From positions 590,256 through 654,255 of the forward strand of contig CAWDMC010000022.1 of the NCBI GenBank assembly GCA_963803295.1: DNA of 64,000 nucleotides, in the 5' to 3' direction. The position numbers and the translations under genes are program-made. The stretch is from CAWDMC01 sp963803295 (GTDB taxonomy: Bacteria; Acidobacteriota; Terriglobia; UBA7540). How positions within the stretch are numbered: the stretch's first letter is position 1; each line of letters begins with the position of its first letter. Positions 1 through 9,803 of this stretch are shown in pieces. Below the pieces are notes generated by a model. It did not search any database and had not been told where the DNA came from. It saw nothing but the letters and a program-made list of their open reading frames with translations.

Positions 1-2
1 GC

Positions 3-734
3 TACGAAGTCGCAGCCGGCATCGCCATTGTCGGCGTGATTCTGATTTCAAACTCACTGAGCATGGTGGAGATTGTCGAGCGGCAACGGCACATGGGGGT
101 GTGGAACGTGTTTCTGCAACCGCTGGGATTCTTCATTTACCTAGTGGCGTCAGTGGCCGAATCGAATCGCAATCCTTTCGATCTGCCGGAAGCAGAGTCG
201 GAGCTAACCGCGGGGTTCCACACCGAGTACAGCGGATTCCGCTTTTCGCTGTTCTTCCTGGCTGAGTATGCTGCAATGCTATTGGTCTCGTGTATCGCCG
301 TGACCCTTTTCTTCGGAGGCTGGCTGCGCCCCTTCGAGAGCGTCGGCTGGCTGAGCTTCCTCCAATATGCTCCGCCCGTGGCCTTGATCGGATTGGCAGC
401 GGGGATCTTCTGGTTGGCGAGGCGGACGCCGCTCAAGGGCGAGAGCATCTTTTGGATTGTATTCGCGGCGATGCTGATCGTGCTGGCGTTGCTGCTGGCT
501 TACCCGCCCGTGCTCACGGCAATCCAGGGAGTATTCTGGTTTTCGCTCAAGGTGCTCGCCTTCCTCTACGCCTTTATCTGGTATCGCGGCACTTTTCCGC
601 GCTATCGCTATGACCAGCTCATGAACCTCGGGTGGCACTGGATGATCCCGCTGGCGTTGGCGAACTTGGTTGGCACAGCACTGGTGCTTTATCTGGCAAG
701 CCCACATCCGGCGGCGGCGGTCCCGCTGCCTTAG
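3..734 (+). CDS. nuoH: NADH-quinone oxidoreductase subunit H, 5' partial
   Basis: Membrane subunit of respiratory complex I that lies at the quinone chamber and links the peripheral arm to the proton pumps. The reading frame is open to the window edge, so the N-terminus is missing. The visible part has the family's conserved block around SLSMVEIVE, then NRNPFDLPEAESEL and the GFHTEYSGF motif, which is the quinone-site loop typical of NuoH, followed by four or five hydrophobic segments and the late FPRYRYDQLMNLGW motif. It is the first visible gene of a nuoH-J-K-L-M-N run on the plus strand. The family assignment is certain; only the start is unknown. Confidence 0.96.
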   Translation, partial: YEVAAGIAIVGVILISNSLSMVEIVERQRHMGVWNVFLQPLGFFIYLVASVAESNRNPFDLPEAESELTAGFHTEYSGFRFSLFFLAEYAAMLLVSCIAVTLFFGGWLRPFESVGWLSFLQYAPPVALIGLAAGIFWLARRTPLKGESIFWIVFAAMLIVLALLLAYPPVLTAIQGVFWFSLKVLAFLYAFIWYRGTFPRYRYDQLMNLGWHWMIPLALANLVGTALVLYLASPHPAAAVPLP

Positions 735-801
735 TTCGGTTTAGTGCAGCCGCGAAAAGGTTTGCCGCAGAGCATGCAGGTTCAAGCTCGTACAGTGATT
801 T

Positions 802-1317
802 ATGGAAATGCTCCCCAAGGTCGTCTTCACCATCCTCTCGGCCATGATGCTGGGCTCGGCGATCCTGGTGATTACCCGGCGAAACGCCTTGCACAGCGTC
901 ATTTGGCTGATCGTAACCCTCTTCTCGGTAGGCGGCGTCTACTTGATGCTGCATGCTGAGTTCCTGTTTGCGGTGCAGATCATCCTCTACGTCGGCGGCA
1001 TCATGGTGTTGTTCCTGTTTGTGATCATGTTGGTGAACCTGGACGTGGCGGCCAAGCAGCGCCAGTTCGGGCGCCACTGGCAGATCGGCCTTGCCACCGT
1101 GCTAGTGCTGGCGGCGGAACTTTCTTACGGATTTTACAAGGGGCGCGCAGGATTTCCGCTGGCTAGCTCATGTTCACACCCGGGAGTCGCCGGCAATACT
1201 CAAGCCATCGGCCTCGCCCTCTACCGCGACTACATGCTGCCGGTGGAAATCGCCTCAGTGCTGTTGCTGGTGGCAATGGTGGGAGCGGTGATCATGGCAA
1301 AGAAGAAACTCGAATGA
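802..1317 (+). CDS. nuoJ: NADH-quinone oxidoreductase subunit J
   Basis: Complex I membrane subunit of 171 residues, close to the usual family length. The protein has five predicted membrane segments; the conserved stretch AVQIILYVGGIMVLFLFVIML in the third segment is the NuoJ signature that includes the pi-bulge helix near the E-channel. The ATG at 802 gives MEMLPKVVF, a normal NuoJ start. The gene begins only 67 bases after nuoH, where nuoI is usually found. Its stop overlaps the start of nuoK (ATGA), so the two are probably translationally coupled. Confidence 0.95.
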   Translation: MEMLPKVVFTILSAMMLGSAILVITRRNALHSVIWLIVTLFSVGGVYLMLHAEFLFAVQIILYVGGIMVLFLFVIMLVNLDVAAKQRQFGRHWQIGLATVLVLAAELSYGFYKGRAGFPLASSCSHPGVAGNTQAIGLALYRDYMLPVEIASVLLLVAMVGAVIMAKKKLE

Positions 1318-1616
1318 TTCCAGTCCAATATTACCTATTCCTGGGGACGGCTCTATTCACCATCGGCGTGATCGGGGTGCTGACGCGCCGCAACATCATT
1401 ATCATCCTGATGTCGATCGAGTTGATCCTGAACGCCGCCAACATAAACCTGGTGGCGTTTTCGCAGCTGTTTCATACGGTCGACGGTCAGGCCTTTGCGA
1501 TCTTCGTCGTGACCGATGCCGCCGCCGAGGCTGCCGTCGGACTGGGCTTGATCATTGCCCTCTTCCGCAATAAAGAGACGGTCAACGCGGATGAGATTGA
1601 TTTGCTGAAGTGGTAA
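1314..1616 (+). CDS. nuoK: NADH-quinone oxidoreductase subunit K
   Basis: Complex I subunit of 100 residues with three membrane segments, the standard size. It has the NuoK pattern IGVLTRRNIIIILMSIELILNAANINLVAF, in which the buried glutamate of the MSIELILNA motif is part of the proton path, and a second glutamate in AAAEAAVGLGLIIALF. The ATG at 1314 overlaps the nuoJ stop. A longer in-frame reading starting upstream is only the shadow of nuoJ and does not resemble the family. Confidence 0.96.
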   Translation: MIPVQYYLFLGTALFTIGVIGVLTRRNIIIILMSIELILNAANINLVAFSQLFHTVDGQAFAIFVVTDAAAEAAVGLGLIIALFRNKETVNADEIDLLKW

Positions 1617-1655
1617 AAACAAGAGCCAAAAGGCGAAGAAGCGTGCCACGGTCGA

Positions 1656-3728
<2,073 letters not shown>

Positions 3729-3950
3729 TGGAAGGGAAAGCAGTAGCGGGTAGCGCAAAGCTTGATTGCCAGGCTCACCGCTCCGCTGGTGCATTCCGTC
3801 ATGCAACACAAGCAGTTACAAGGCATCACGCGGCGCGCTGAAGGTCGGACACAGCCGTACAGACAGCGCAGACTTTATCCTCTCAGCAGGTCTGCGGTTC
3901 GTTAGGGCCGGAGGAAAGCCGCAGACTGATAACTACAGTTGAGGTCAAAG

Positions 3951-5726
3951 ATGCAGTTCTTTGGTGAACACATTCTGAGCATCATCCTCTTCGCTCCTTT
4001 GGTCGGGATGATTCCGCTGTTTTTCATCTCCGGCGAAAACAAGAAGGCCATTCGCTGGTGGGGTAACCTTGTCTTTCTCTCCGATTTCCTGCTGTCGCTG
4101 CCACTGGTGTTCCGCTTCGGTTCCGCTCCCGCCAAAGAGGACCTCTTCAAATTCGTCGAAGTCCACGACTGGATCCCCTCCATCAGCGCGCAGTATCACC
4201 TGGGCATCGATGGCATCAGCTTCCTGCTGATCATGCTCACCACCGTGCTCGGAGCGATCGCGGCGCTCTCTTCGTGGAACGCCATCCAAGAGCGGGTTAA
4301 GGAATACTACGCCATGTTCATGCTGCTGCAGGTCGGCATGCTCGGCGTCTTCATGTCGCTGGATTTTTTCCTTTTCTATGTTTTCTGGGAAGTGATGCTG
4401 GTGCCGATGTACTTCATCATCGGCGTTTGGGGCGGACCCCGCAAGCTCTACGCCGCCATCAAGTTTTTCCTCTATACCCTGGCGGGATCGGTGCTGATGC
4501 TGCTCGGCATCCTGGCCCTCTATTTCCAATACCACGCCGACACGGGTGCTTACAGCTTCAATATCGTGGCGCTGATGCACCACGCCGGCTCCTGGCCCCT
4601 GCACCTGGAATTGCTGGTGTTCTGGGCCTTCATGATCGGATTCGCCATCAAGGTGCCGATGTTCCCCTTCCACACCTGGCTGCCTGACGCTCACGTGGAG
4701 GCGCCCACGGCCGGATCGGTGATCCTGGCAGGCGTTCTGCTCAAGATGGGCACCTACGGATTCATCCGTTTTTCCCTGCCGCTGCTGCCTCATGCAAGCT
4801 CGAACCCGCGGGTGGTGAAGGTGATGGTGTTCCTCTCGATTGTCGCCATCATCTACGGCGCCTTGGTCTCGTTGATGCAGCGCGATATGAAGAAGCTCAT
4901 CGCTTATTCCTCGGTGAGCCACCTGGGATTCTGCACCCTGGGGATCTTCGCCTTGAACCCGCACGGTCTTTCGGGCAGCGTGATCCAGCAGATCAACCAT
5001 GGCATCTCTACCGGCGCTCTCTTCTTGATTGTCGGACTGATCTACGAGCGCCGGCACACGCGCGAGATCAAGGAACTGAGCGGCATCTCAAACGTGATGC
5101 CGGTCTACGCGACACTATTTATGATTGTAATGCTTTCGTCCGTCGGCCTGCCCCTGCTCAACGGATTCATCGGCGAGTTCACCATTTTGCAAGGAGCTTT
5201 CGAGGTCAACTGGCGTTGGGCAGCGTGGGCGGTGACTGGGATCGTACTGGGCGCGGCCTACCTGCTGTGGCTGTATCAGCGGACCATGTTCGGGCCTTGC
5301 GATAATCCCAAGAACCAGGTACTGAAGGATCTCAGCCTCCGCGAAATCATGACGATCGTGCCGCTTGTCCTGTGGGCTTTCTGGATTGGCCTTTATCCCA
5401 AACCGTTCTTCCAGGTGCTGGAAGCGCCGGTGGCGCACATCGTAGAGCAGGTGCAACCGAATTTCTACAACGCTCGCTCGCCCGTGAAAGCGCCCCCCTT
5501 GGGTCCTACTGCTGCTTTCGAGGGCGGCCGCTCGGCGCCCCCGGCGAAGGGCTCTGCGAGCAGGCTCGCGTATTCCCGCGGCCGCAAGCGGCCGTACTCC
5601 CAAGTGGAGCCGGGCAGTGATGCACAAGACCTGGTTGGAAGCCTTGACACCCATCGTGCCCATCGTACCGGAGATCCTCCTGACGCTCTTTGGTCTGGCG
5701 ATTCTCCTGCTGGATCACTGGCTTGA
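3951..5726 (+). CDS. nuoM: NADH-quinone oxidoreductase subunit M with long C-terminal tail
   Basis: Antiporter-like proton-pumping subunit of complex I. The start is ATG 3951, with GAGG six bases upstream; a TTG 12 bases earlier is less likely. Key motifs are FWEVMLVPMYFIIGVWGG at about residue 144, FAIKVPMFPFHTWLPDAHVEAPT at about 230 and DMKKLIAYSSVSHLGF. The usual family body ends at about residue 505 (VEQVQPNFYN). About 85 further residues rich in Arg, Pro, Gly and Ser come from a palindromic insert and from reading into nuoN in another frame, giving a 107-base overlap with nuoN. The tail is unlikely to have a complex I role. Confidence 0.94.
   Translation: MQFFGEHILSIILFAPLVGMIPLFFISGENKKAIRWWGNLVFLSDFLLSLPLVFRFGSAPAKEDLFKFVEVHDWIPSISAQYHLGIDGISFLLIMLTTVLGAIAALSSWNAIQERVKEYYAMFMLLQVGMLGVFMSLDFFLFYVFWEVMLVPMYFIIGVWGGPRKLYAAIKFFLYTLAGSVLMLLGILALYFQYHADTGAYSFNIVALMHHAGSWPLHLELLVFWAFMIGFAIKVPMFPFHTWLPDAHVEAPTAGSVILAGVLLKMGTYGFIRFSLPLLPHASSNPRVVKVMVFLSIVAIIYGALVSLMQRDMKKLIAYSSVSHLGFCTLGIFALNPHGLSGSVIQQINHGISTGALFLIVGLIYERRHTREIKELSGISNVMPVYATLFMIVMLSSVGLPLLNGFIGEFTILQGAFEVNWRWAAWAVTGIVLGAAYLLWLYQRTMFGPCDNPKNQVLKDLSLREIMTIVPLVLWAFWIGLYPKPFFQVLEAPVAHIVEQVQPNFYNARSPVKAPPLGPTAAFEGGRSAPPAKGSASRLAYSRGRKRPYSQVEPGSDAQDLVGSLDTHRAHRTGDPPDALWSGDSPAGSLA
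5480..5612. repeat. GC-rich palindromic insert at the nuoM/nuoN boundary
   Basis: This stretch differs from the surrounding coding sequence. It holds at least two near-perfect hairpins, GCGAGC/GCTCGC with a 2-base loop and CGGCCGC/GCGGCCG with a 2-base loop, and it lies exactly where nuoM should end. It removes or bypasses the normal nuoM stop and adds a basic low-complexity tail. It resembles the dispersed palindromic repeats found elsewhere in this window, but no second copy of the same sequence is visible here. Confidence 0.55.
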
Positions 5727-7095
5727 ACGGCGGGAGAAGATCCTAAACGTCATTACCGCCCTCGCCGGGTTGGGCTTTGCCGGTACCAAACTGGTGATGT
5801 TTTGGCGGCAGCAGGGGGCGGGAGCCCAGCGTTTCTTCGGCGACAGCATCGCTCTCGACAGCTTCGCGATCTATCTGAAGCTCGTCATTATCGTGGCCAC
5901 GGCCATCGTCATCCTTATTTCCTCGCGCTACCTCGAAATCGAAGAATCGAATTATGGCGAGTATTATGCCCTGTTGCTCTTCTCAGCCGTGGGTATGATG
6001 CTTCTCGCTTCTGGCACCGATCTGATCGTGCTGTTCCTGGCCCTCGAGGTGATGGCGCTGGCGGAATATGTCCTTACCGGATTCCTGCGGGGAAGCCGCC
6101 GCTCGAACGAAGCCGCGGTGAAATTCTTCCTTCTGGGTGCGTTCTCTTCGGGACTCCTGATCTACGGCATGTCCTTGCTCTATGGTCTTGGCGGATCCAC
6201 CAAGATCGCGGCCATCGCTGCCCACTTGGCCGAGCGCCCGACACCCGATCCGTTGGCCTGGATCGCCATGATCACCTTGCTCGCGGGACTCTTCTTCAAG
6301 ATTGCGGCCGTCCCTTTCCACCAATGGACGCCTGATGCGTACGAGGGCGCGCCGACCTCCATCACCGCCTTTATTTCCGTCGGCCCCAAAGTGGCGTCGT
6401 TCGCGATCCTGCTGCGTCTGCTGTTCTCCTGCTTGGGACCACTCACGGCGGAGTGGCGTGCCCTGATGATCGGTGTTGCCGTCGCCACCATGACGCTGGG
6501 GAATCTGGCGGCCATCACCCAGACTAACGTCAAGCGGTTCTTCGGTTACTCCACCATCGCGCATGTCGGCTACCTGCTGCTGGGAGTCATTGCCGCAGCC
6601 GACGGCAATCCGACCGGCCTCCAGGCCGTACTCATTTACCTTCTGATTTACGCCTTCATGAATCTAGGGGCGTTTGCCGTGATCATCGTCTTGCGCCGCA
6701 AGGACCTGATCGGCGACGAGATCGATGACCTGGCGGGATTGATATTCCGCGCGCCCGGAGCGGCTATCCTGATGCTGATTTTCCTCTTATCGCTCGCGGG
6801 GATTCCTCCTACGGCAGGTTTTATTGGCAAGTATTTCATCTTTCTTTCTCTGATTCAGACGCACCATTATGGCCTGGCGGTTCTGGCGGTGGGATACGCG
6901 GTGGTGGCACTGTACTACTACTTCCGCCTAGTGGCGGTCATGTTCATGAAGAAGGCGCCGGATGCGATTCCACTCGCCACCAGTCGAGGGCAGCGCTTGG
7001 CCCTCGCCATCACAGGTCTTTTGACCTTGGCGATCGGAATCTATCCTGAGCCGTTTATCAATCTGGCGGTGAGGGCCATCCAGCCATTTTTTTAG
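5620..7095 (+). CDS. nuoN: NADH-quinone oxidoreductase subunit N
   Basis: Third antiporter-like subunit of complex I, 491 residues, normal length. Motifs seen are ALEVMALAEYVLTGF near residue 140, FFKIAAVPFHQWTPDAYEGAPTS near 225 with the channel lysine, and NVKRFFGYSTIAHVGYLLLG. The start is GTG 5617 or ATG 5620; ATG gives MHKTWLEALTPIVPIVPEILL, a typical N-terminus. The gene start lies inside the extended nuoM reading frame. It is the last gene of the nuo run; a dispersed repeat follows. Confidence 0.95.
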   Translation: MHKTWLEALTPIVPIVPEILLTLFGLAILLLDHWLERREKILNVITALAGLGFAGTKLVMFWRQQGAGAQRFFGDSIALDSFAIYLKLVIIVATAIVILISSRYLEIEESNYGEYYALLLFSAVGMMLLASGTDLIVLFLALEVMALAEYVLTGFLRGSRRSNEAAVKFFLLGAFSSGLLIYGMSLLYGLGGSTKIAAIAAHLAERPTPDPLAWIAMITLLAGLFFKIAAVPFHQWTPDAYEGAPTSITAFISVGPKVASFAILLRLLFSCLGPLTAEWRALMIGVAVATMTLGNLAAITQTNVKRFFGYSTIAHVGYLLLGVIAAADGNPTGLQAVLIYLLIYAFMNLGAFAVIIVLRRKDLIGDEIDDLAGLIFRAPGAAILMLIFLLSLAGIPPTAGFIGKYFIFLSLIQTHHYGLAVLAVGYAVVALYYYFRLVAVMFMKKAPDAIPLATSRGQRLALAITGLLTLAIGIYPEPFINLAVRAIQPFF

Positions 7096-7172
7096 GGCCT
7101 GGCGAAGTTCACAGATTGTCGTGACGGCACGGAGTAAGGGTAGGCCTTGACAGCCTGCGAAGAAACCCTTCC

Positions 7173-7318
7173 CTGTCATCCTGAGCCCGTTCGCTCTTCC
7201 GCTGCGAACGGTGCTGAGCGCAGCGAAGGGAGCTCAGGGTAAACTGCGCGAAGGATCTCGCTGTGTATTTTCAATGCGAGGCGAGATCTTTCTTTGCCCT
7301 GGCTCCTCAGAATGACAG
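7173..7318. repeat. Dispersed palindromic repeat with CTGTCATCCTGAG ends
   Basis: A 146-base noncoding element bounded by imperfect inverted repeats, CTGTCATCCTGAG at the left and CTCAGAATGACAG at the right (12 of 13 positions pair). The middle contains further self-complementary blocks around GAGCGCAGCGAAGGGAGCTC and GCGAAGGATCTCGC. Repeats with these ends are, from general knowledge, common between genes in Acidobacteriota and some other phyla. It separates the nuo genes from the atp genes. Nothing in it looks coding. Confidence 0.65.
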
Positions 7319-7373
7319 TACCGACGAGTTCTTCCGCAGCCCTGCCAGAAGCCCCCGCCCTTCTTCACCACTT

Positions 7374-7619
7374 ATGGGGAACGGCACGGGCAAAGACGCT
7401 GGGATCTGGGGCCAGGTCGCCTACTATACCAGCCTGGGGATTATTATTCCGGCAGGCGCTGTGGCGGGACTTATCGTCGGGTGGCTCGTTGATTCCAAGT
7501 TGTTCCATTCCGACCCGGCAGGAACTGTGATCGGCGGAATACTAGGTGCCGCCGGTGGAGTTTATGAAGTGGTCAGGCTGCTCAATCGCGCCCAGGCACA
7601 ACAGGATGGGAAACAGTGA
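7374..7619 (+). CDS. AtpZ/AtpI-family membrane protein of the ATP synthase operon
   Basis: Small protein of 81 residues with two membrane segments (GIIIPAGAVAGLIVGWLVD and GTVIGGILGAAGGVYEVVRLL), matching the AtpZ / Fo-associated AtpI-like family encoded in front of F0 genes. These proteins are thought to help assemble the c ring or move divalent cations; the exact role is not settled. ATG 7374 starts MGNGTGKDAG; the in-frame region upstream reads through the palindromic repeat and is not protein-like. It overlaps the next gene by 14 bases. Confidence 0.75.
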   Translation: MGNGTGKDAGIWGQVAYYTSLGIIIPAGAVAGLIVGWLVDSKLFHSDPAGTVIGGILGAAGGVYEVVRLLNRAQAQQDGKQ

Positions 7620-8010
7620 CACTCCGCCGGCACTCGAACGGGCCGAAGCCCGGCTGCCCCGCTGGATGGCCGGCTTTGCCGTCTTAGGCGTAGCGATCGG
7701 TCTTGTGGCGCTGCGCGCGAGGTTTGCAGCCGGACTTGCCCTAGGCGCCGCCGTCTCAGTTATGGCGTACTACTGGCTTCACCAGACCGTGAGGGTACTG
7801 CTCGACTCGGGGCGTGCCCGGCCGCCAAAAATGGTGGTGGTCAAATACATTTTGCGTTATCCTGTAGCGCTGGGCGCTATTTACTTGTTCTATAGGACTA
7901 AGTGGCTGCCCTTTGAGGGTGTTGTAGTAGGACTCTTCGTGCCGGTGGCGGCAGTCATAGCAGAAGCGCTCGTCCAAATCGTCGCCGCACTTCGGAGTCC
8001 GTCCACCTGA
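7606..8010 (+). CDS. ATP synthase subunit I-like membrane protein
   Basis: Protein of 134 residues with four hydrophobic segments and a conserved small AtpI-like layout: a short charged N-terminus (MGNSDTPPALERAEARLPRW), two helices, a basic loop (SGRARPPKMVVVKYILRY) and two more helices. AtpI homologues assist c-ring assembly. The ATG at 7606 lies inside the end of the previous gene, which fits translational coupling. Position directly upstream of atpB supports the call. Sequence conservation in this family is low, so the family name is an inference from topology and context. Confidence 0.7.
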   Translation: MGNSDTPPALERAEARLPRWMAGFAVLGVAIGLVALRARFAAGLALGAAVSVMAYYWLHQTVRVLLDSGRARPPKMVVVKYILRYPVALGAIYLFYRTKWLPFEGVVVGLFVPVAAVIAEALVQIVAALRSPST

Positions 8011-8111
8011 TCCCAGTTCGGCCGTCCGGCTCTTCAGCGGCTCGGGACGGCATCATCGCGAATCAATCCTCCTCTCGCCCCTTCTAGGGAGAGCATCCAG
8101 GAACGCTCTGA

Positions 8112-8843
8112 ATGGAACAACCGTGGACTGCCTTACTCGTTAACAAGCTGCTCGGGCCGCTGGTCACTCCGCTTCTGGTTCGGCTCGGATTGCCTCCGCA
8201 GAATGCAGCCTATCCTATACCCAATTACCTCGCCTGCGAGATTCTGATTGCCCTCCTACTCGTCGTGGGGGCGTTGCTTCTCCGATCCTGGCTGTCGGTG
8301 GAAGATCCGGGCAAGCTCCAGCACATCATGGAAGTGGTGGTGAACTTCACCCAGAATATGACCGATGAGTTGATTGGGCACGGCGGCCGTCGCTACGTGA
8401 GCATGCTGGCGACTTTGGGCCTGTTTGTGTTGATCTGTAACTTGTGGGGACTGGTTCCGACGCTTGAAACACCGACCGCGCATATCCAGGTGACACTGGG
8501 CTGCGCGGTGGCGGCCTTTCTGTACTACAACTACCATGGGATCCGCCAGCACGGTGTCCTGGGATACATCAAACATCTCAGCGGACCCATGCTGGCGCTG
8601 GCTGTCATTATGTTGCCGATTGAGATCATCAGCAATTTCGGCCGTTTGCTGAGCCTCAGCGTTCGTCTCTATGCCAACATGCTGGTTGGCGATCTTTTGG
8701 AACAGGTGTTTGGCGGTCTGGTCCCAATCCTGGTCCCATCGCTTTTTGCCGCCTTGCACATTTTCGTTTCACTGCTGCAGGCGTATATTTTCATGTTGCT
8801 GCCGGCCATTTATATCAGCATGGCCGTCTCGGAAGAGCACTAA
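8112..8843 (+). CDS. atpB: F0F1 ATP synthase subunit a
   Basis: Stator subunit of the F0 motor, 243 residues, with five or six membrane helices. The essential arginine that faces the c ring is in the motif LLSLSVRLYANMLVGDLL near residue 184, and the partner motif LLQAYIFMLLPAIYISMAVSEEH is at the C-terminus. The N-terminal segment WTALLVNKLLGPLVTPLL fits the family. It precedes atpE, but no F1 genes or stator b/delta genes follow, so the ATP synthase genes are split over at least two loci. Confidence 0.95.
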   Translation: MEQPWTALLVNKLLGPLVTPLLVRLGLPPQNAAYPIPNYLACEILIALLLVVGALLLRSWLSVEDPGKLQHIMEVVVNFTQNMTDELIGHGGRRYVSMLATLGLFVLICNLWGLVPTLETPTAHIQVTLGCAVAAFLYYNYHGIRQHGVLGYIKHLSGPMLALAVIMLPIEIISNFGRLLSLSVRLYANMLVGDLLEQVFGGLVPILVPSLFAALHIFVSLLQAYIFMLLPAIYISMAVSEEH

Positions 8844-8989
8844 TGACTTCGGAAGGCCAGGAGGTTTACGAGCGCTTGCGAGTCAACGCCGCCTTCGCCG
8901 ATCTGGAATCCAAGAGTTTACCTACCGTCAGTGTGAGCCTTGCCTGCACGTGGGGTGGCGAGGCACCACCTCCTGGCGGAATTTACTAA
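8843..8989 (+). CDS. Possible 48-residue small protein between atpB and atpE
   Basis: An ATG overlaps the atpB stop (TAATG) and opens a frame of 48 codons, MTSEGQEVYERLRVNAAF at its start, ending at 8989, 44 bases before atpE. The first half has a plausible acidic helical composition; the second half (ACTWGGEAPPPGGIY) does not look conserved. No family is recognised. The coupling geometry is the main argument; it may simply be a spacer. Confidence 0.22.
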   Translation: MTSEGQEVYERLRVNAAFADLESKSLPTVSVSLACTWGGEAPPPGGIY

Positions 8990-9033
8990 GCTGGGTCTGA
9001 GCGCTTCCCGCTCGTTCCCCAAAAGGAGAAAAC

Positions 9034-9351
9034 ATGAGCCGTTACGTTTGGATGTTGTTGACGGCGATTGCCTGCCTGCTGGTGGCTGTGCCCGTGTTCG
9101 GTCAGACACCCGACGGCGGCGGCGCGTCGGAGACCGCCAAGTGGATCGTTATTACCGCCGGATTTTCGATGGCCATCGCTTCCGCCGGATGCGGCTACGC
9201 CCAGTCCAAGGCAACCGCCGCAGCTTGTGAAGGCTTGGCCCGCAATCCCGGGGCGCGTGCGGGCATCCAGTTCGCCCTTCTACTCGCGCTCATCCTGATT
9301 GAGTCGATGGCCCTCTACACTTTTGCCATCATTTTCGCCAAGGTAAAGTAG
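9034..9351 (+). CDS. atpE: F0F1 ATP synthase subunit c, sodium-type ion site
   Basis: Rotor ring subunit of 105 residues, longer than the usual 70-90 because of a signal-like N-terminus (MLLTAIACLLVAVPVFGQ) before the two-helix hairpin. The polar loop is GLARNPGAR with Arg70. The ion-binding carboxylate is Glu90. Gln57 (13 residues before Arg70), Ser91 and Tyr95 occupy the same spacing as the Gln32/Glu65/Ser66/Tyr70 site of the sodium-dependent Ilyobacter ring, judged by ungapped alignment from memory. This is suggestive, not proof, of sodium coupling. A ribosome-binding site (AAAAGGAG) lies 8 bases before ATG 9034. Confidence 0.93.
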   Translation: MSRYVWMLLTAIACLLVAVPVFGQTPDGGGASETAKWIVITAGFSMAIASAGCGYAQSKATAAACEGLARNPGARAGIQFALLLALILIESMALYTFAIIFAKVK

Positions 9352-9803
9352 TCCGGTTCCTCTGCGCCAGCTCGACCCTAAGGGGAGACTCTCTTAGCAG
9401 CCTCCCCTTCAACTCCCGTGAATTCTCGTCGACAGTATTTCTCACGAAAACCCCGTCGCCAACCCAGGTGCGCGCCTAATTCACCGCCAGGAACTCCCGT
9501 TTCAGCGCCCGCTTCTCCGGGCAATCGATTTGAATTGAAGCTGCTTGTGTAGAGATTCGGAGGGTTCGGTTTCGCTGTTCCGGGTTCGGTCACCGAAGAC
9601 CGAGTAAATAACCCCCTCAACGATCTAAGGTTCCCGAAGCACTATGGGCGGCACGAAGCGGACCATGGACCGAGTGCATCGACACACCCGAAAGGGGAAT
9701 GGTATGGGGCATTCCACTCCGTTCGAAATGACAACCTGGGACCGGCCGAGCCCCTTGCTGCATCGAACTAAGACGCCCAACGGGAAGGAGTTGTCGCGGC
9801 GAG
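9352..9803. other. Intergenic region after atpE
   Basis: 452 bases without a convincing gene. An 8-base stem (AAGGGGAG/CTCCCCTT, 9380-9409) with a 14-base loop follows atpE and might act as a weak terminator, but it has no T run. The rest contains no clear promoter or coding pattern that I can support. Confidence 0.4.

Noticed and set aside
3945..5057. 370-codon minus-strand open frame
   Set aside because: Antisense to nuoM; sequence is Gln/His/Arg-rich low complexity without domains.
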